64,000 bases of DNA from Taeniopygia guttata (Eukaryota > Chordata > Aves > Passeriformes > Estrildidae), in NCBI RefSeq assembly GCF_048771995.1, contig NC_133026.1:151055001-151119000 (forward strand). Reading direction: 5' to 3'. A program made the position numbers and the translations under genes. The notes below the pieces were generated by a model. That model was given only the letters and a program-made list of their open reading frames with translations, was not told the DNA's origin and ran no database searches. Positions 60,701 to 64,000 of the stretch are shown here, in pieces. Positions within the stretch are counted from its first letter, which is position 1; each line of letters begins with the position of its first letter.

Positions 60701-61800
60701 AGGGTTGGGAATTTCAGGATCAGGGTTGGAATTCCGGGCTCAGGGCTGGGATTTCTCCAATCAGGGCTGGAATTTTGGGATCAGGGTTGGAATTTTGGGC
60801 TCAGGGGTTGGAATTCCGCGCTGAGGGTTGGGAATTCCAGGCTCAGAGTTTGGAATTTCGGGCTCAGGGTTGGGAATTTCGGGATCAGGGCTGGGATTTC
60901 TCCAATCAGGGCTGGAATTTTGGGATCAGGGCTGGGAATTCCGGGCTCAGGGTTGGAATTTTGGTATCAGGACTGGGATTTCTCCAATCAGGGCTGGAAT
61001 TTCAGGATCAGGGTTCTGAATTCTGGGATTAGGGCTGGAATTATGGGCTCAGGGTTGGAATTTGGGGCTCAGGGTTTGGAATTTCGGGATCAGGGTTGGA
61101 ATTCCATGCTGAGGGTTGGGAATTCCAGACTCAGGGTTGGGAATTTTTGGATCAGGGTTGGAATTTCAGGCTCAGGGTTCTGAATTCCGGGATCAAGGCT
61201 GGAATTTTGGGCTCAGGGCTGGAATTTTGGGATCACGGTTGGAATTTTGGGATCAGGGTTTGGAATTCTGGGCTCAGGGTTGGAATTTTGGGATCAGGGA
61301 GGGCAAATGTCTTTGGAATTTTGGGTTCAGGTCTGGAATTCTGGGCTCAGGGTTGGGAATTCCGGGCTGAGGGTTGGGAAATTTGGGATCAGGGCTGGAA
61401 TTTCAGGCTCAGGGTTCTGAATTCTGGGATCAAGGTTGGAATTTCGGGCTCAACGTTGGGAATTCCGTGCTGACGGTTGGAATTTCGGGATAAGGGCTGG
61501 GATTTCTCCAATCAGGGTTGGGAATTCCGTGCTCAGGGTTGGAATTTCGGGATCCGGGTTGGAATTCCGTGCTGAGGGTTGGGAATTTTGGGATCAGGGC
61601 TGGGATTTCTCCAATCAGGGTTGGGAATTCTGGGATCAGGTTTGGGAATTCCGGGCTCAGGGTTGGGATTTTGGGCTCAGGGTTCTGAATTCTGGGATCA
61701 GGGCTGGAATTTCGGGATCAGGACTGTGATTTCTCCAAGCAGGGTTGGAATTTTAGGATCAGGGCTGGAATTTTGGGATCAGGGTTGGGAATTCCATGAT
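54776..61800 (+). repeat. ~25-bp GGGATCAGGGTTGGGAATTC minisatellite, TONSL intron 2
   Basis: Seven kilobases of units alternating GGGATCAGGG or GGGCTCAGGG with TTGGGAATTCC or CTGGAATTTT, and a recurrent block GGGATTTCTCCAATCAGG. A few units contain GGCCATTCAATCCCTCTGG (near 59058, 59398 and 59533). No exon copies were recognised. Open frames up to several hundred codons are repeat artefacts. Confidence 0.95.
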
Positions 61801-61846
61801 CTGGGTCGGGAATCCCCCACTGATCCCTCCCTCTCCGCACTCGCAG

Positions 61847-61989
61847 GCCGGTTCCCGGAGGCGCTGGAGCAGCACCGTCAGGAGCTGCGGCTGCTGCGCG
61901 GCGCCGGCGACGCCCTCGGCACGGCCGTGGCGCACCGCAAGGTGGGAGAGCGCCTGGCCGAGCTGCAGCGCTTCCCCGAGGCCCTGCAG
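61847..61989 (+). CDS. TONSL: TONSL coding exon 3 (TPR)
   Basis: The 143-bp exon enters in phase 1 (completing Gly) and ends in phase 0 at CTGCAG before GTCAGG. It encodes [39 protein letters not shown] and QRFPEALQ, aligned with [39 protein letters not shown] and EDYPAALQ of human TONSL. These are the first full TPR repeats. The acceptor CTCGCAG lies after a short non-repetitive tract (61801-61846). Confidence 0.95.
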
Positions 61990-62284
61990 GTCAGGAAAAC
62001 ACGGAATTCCGGGAATTCCCGGGAATTTCTGGGAATTCTGGGGGGTTTGGGAGTGTTAGAGGCGGTTTGGAGGGGATTCTCATTTTTTTACCCAAATTTT
62101 CCCCCAATTTTGCCCCAGTTTTCCCCCAATTTCCCCCGAATTCTCTCCCCATTTTCTCCCTATTTCCTCCCAATGTTTCGCAATTTTCTTGGAATTTTTT
62201 CCGAATTTCTCCCAATTTTCTCCCTTTTTTCCCCCATGTTCCCCATTTTTACCCAAAATCCCATTTTTTCTCCCCATTTCGCAG

Positions 62285-62324
62285 CACCAGCAGCAGCACC
62301 TGCTCAGGCCCCGGCGCCGGGGCC
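62285..62324 (+). repeat. TONSL: partial copy of TONSL exon 4 start, internally shortened
   Basis: After TTTCGCAG it encodes HQQQHL and then jumps to the CCCCGG-CGGGGCC end seen in the longer copy at 63651. It has no usable donor, so it is a copied acceptor edge. It corresponds to HQHQYL of human TONSL. Confidence 0.75.
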
Positions 62325-62986
62325 ATTTTCCATTTCCTCCCATTATTACCAATTCTCTCCCAATTTTTCCCCAATTTCTCCCCATTTTTTCCCATTTTCC
62401 CAATTTCTCCCAATTTTCCCCCAATTTTTCCCAGTTTTCTCCCAATTTTTCCCTGAATTCTCTCCCACTTTTTTCCCAATTCTCTCCCACATTTCCCTCA
62501 ATTCTCTCCCAATTTCCCCCCAAATTTCCCCGAATTTCTCCCAATTTTCTCCCAGTTTTTCCCAATTTCCCCCCAAATTTCCCCCAATTTTCCCCAATTT
62601 TCTCCCAAATTTTCCCCCAATTCTCTCCCAATTTCTCCCAATTTTTCCCCAATTTCCCCCCAAATTTCCCCCAATTTCTCCCAATTTTCCCTCATTTTTT
62701 CCCCATTTTCCCCCAATTCTCTCCCCCTTTTTTCCCAATTCTCTCCCAAATTTTTCCCAATTTTCCCCCAATTTTCCCCAATTTTACCTGAATTTCCCCC
62801 CAATTTTCCCCCAAATTTCCCCCAACTTTCCCGAATTCTCTCCCCATTTCCTCCCCATTTTTCTGAAATTTCTTCGAATTTCCTCCGAATTTCTCCCAAT
62901 TTTGTCCCGTTTTTTTTCCCATTCCCCCCAATTTTTCCTACTTTTTCCCATTTTTAACAAATTTCCCATTTTTTCTCCCCATTTTT

Positions 62987-62994
62987 CCAGCACC
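62987..62994 (+). repeat. TONSL: remnant acceptor of TONSL exon 4 copy
   Basis: TTTTCTCCCCATTTTTCCAG leads into only four exon bases (CACC) before array text resumes. It lies 706 bp after the previous acceptor and 660 bp before the next, fitting the higher-order period. Confidence 0.6.
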
Positions 62995-63650
62995 CAATTT
63001 TCCCCAAATTCTCTCCCCGTTTTCTCCCCATTTCCTCCTGATTTTTCTCAAATTTCTTCAAATTTTCTCAGATTTTCTCCCAGTTTTTTTCCAATTTCTC
63101 CCAATTTTCCCCCAATTTTTCCCCAATTTTCTCCCAAGTTTTCCCCGATTGCCCCCCAAATTTCCCCCAATTTCTCCCAATTTCTCCCCAATTTTCCCCC
63201 AATTTCCCCCAATCTCCCCCAATTTCTCCCGATTTTTGCCATTTTTTCCCAATTGTTTCCAAATTTTCCCCCAATTTTCCCCCAAATTTCCCCAAATTCT
63301 CTCCCTGTTTCTTCTCCATTTCCTCCCCATTTTTTCTCAATTTTCTTCGCATTTTCTCTGAATTTCTCCCAATTTCCTCCCATTTTTTCCATTTCCCCCC
63401 ATTCTTCCTATTTTTTCCCATTTTTAACCAATTTCTCCTTTTTTATACCCAATTTTTTCCCAAATTTCCCTGAATTCTCTCCCCATTTCCTCCCGATTTT
63501 TCTCAATTTTCTTCGAATTTTCTCCAAATTTCGCCCAATTTTCTTCCGTTTTTTTTCTAATTTCTCCCAATTTTCTCCCAATTTTCTCCCTTTTTTTCCC
63601 CCATTTATCCCCATTTTTACCAAAATCCCGTTTTTTCTCCCCATTTCCAG

Positions 63651-63720
63651 CACCAGCAGCAGCACCTGCAGGGCGCTCTCCGCCTGGGCTCGGCGGTGGA
63701 GCAGCAGCAGCCCCGGGGCC
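63651..63720 (+). repeat. TONSL: longest partial copy of TONSL exon 4 start
   Basis: After ATTTCCAG it encodes [19 protein letters not shown], aligned in phase 0 with HQHQYLELAHSLRNHTELQ of human TONSL, then turns into CAGCCCCGGGGCC and array text without a donor. RAWATIG should follow in an intact exon and is missing, so I read this as an upstream edge copy. The intact exon probably lies just past 64000. Confidence 0.75.
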
Positions 63721-64000
63721 ATTTTCCATTTTCTCCCATTTTTCCCAATTTTCCCCCAAATTTTTCACAATTTCTCCCAATTTTCTCCAATTTTTCCCAG
63801 TTTTCTCCCAATTTTCCCCTGATTCTCTCCCACTTTTCTCCCAATTCTCTCCCAATTTTTTCCCAAATTTTCTCCCAAATTTTGACATTTTTTCCCAATT
63901 TCTCCCCAATTTTTCCCCAATTTCTCTTAATCTCTCCCAATTTCTCCCAATTTTTGCCATTTTTTTCCCAATTTTTGCCATTTTTTCCCAAATTTTCCCC

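Larger units (their letters stand above)
61990..64000 (+). repeat. AATTTCTCCCAATTTTCCCC array with TONSL exon 4 start copies
   Basis: A pyrimidine-rich array of short units (CCCAATTTTCTCCCAATTTT) with a higher-order unit of about 660-710 bp. Each unit contains ACCAAAATCCCATTTTTTCTC-like text, an acceptor and a piece of exon 4. The array continues past the window end. Confidence 0.9.

Noticed and set aside
61579-63822. 747-codon + strand open frame spanning TONSL exon 3
   Set aside because: Only 61847-61989 within it matches TONSL; the rest is array text on both sides of clear splice sites.

Overview
The window looks like a GC-rich vertebrate microchromosome, most likely avian. Four gene pieces on the + strand carry the order FOXH1 - TMEM276 - ZFTRAF1 (CYHR1) - TONSL, which is the neighbourhood of human 8q24.3 read in the opposite direction. 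The human KIFC2 gene, which I recall lying between FOXH1 and ZFTRAF1, is not seen here. Recognisable coding sequence totals about 3 kb of 64 kb. Nearly everything else is tandem minisatellite, with a different short unit in almost every intron and intergenic gap. No LINE, SINE, LTR element, DNA transposon, tRNA, rRNA or CRISPR array was recognised. The bird assignment is an inference from gene identity, synteny and repeat style.

Layout. 1-3814: 3' part of FOXH1, namely an intron array followed by the last coding exon with an in-frame 21-bp minisatellite and the C-terminal SMAD-interaction motif. 3815-5856: a ~163-bp array carrying ten perfect CRE palindromes, then a CCAGT-type array. 5870-6145: CpG-rich promoter of TMEM276. 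7149-10693: TMEM276 in two coding exons, followed by a 2-kb array with 16 AATAAA poly(A) hexamers. 13285-37036: ZFTRAF1, with a CCAAT/GC-box promoter, four coding exons (391 residues in total) and ~22 kb of minisatellite intron. 37040-45960: gene-free minisatellites. 45964-46711: a CTCF-like site, a fourfold-repeated E2F/CCAAT promoter and the first coding exon of TONSL. 51795-51890 and 61847-61989: TONSL exons 2 and 3. From 62285 there are partial copies of TONSL exon 4; the intact exon 4 and the rest of the gene lie beyond the window.

The unusual thread is that the minisatellites repeatedly contain real gene parts. I count about 37 partial copies of exon edges that include a 5' or 3' splice site, from FOXH1, ZFTRAF1 exons 2-4 and TONSL exons 1, 2 and 4. 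In nearly every case the copies lie in the intron next to the copied edge: copied exon ends lie downstream of the intact exon, copied exon starts lie upstream. The exception is TONSL exon 1, whose edge travels with a duplicated promoter. A promoter (TONSL), a poly(A) signal (TMEM276) and stretches of coding sequence (FOXH1, TMEM276) have been multiplied in the same way. This locus is a clear case of tandem-repeat growth copying functional gene parts and possibly creating arrays of competing splice and processing signals.
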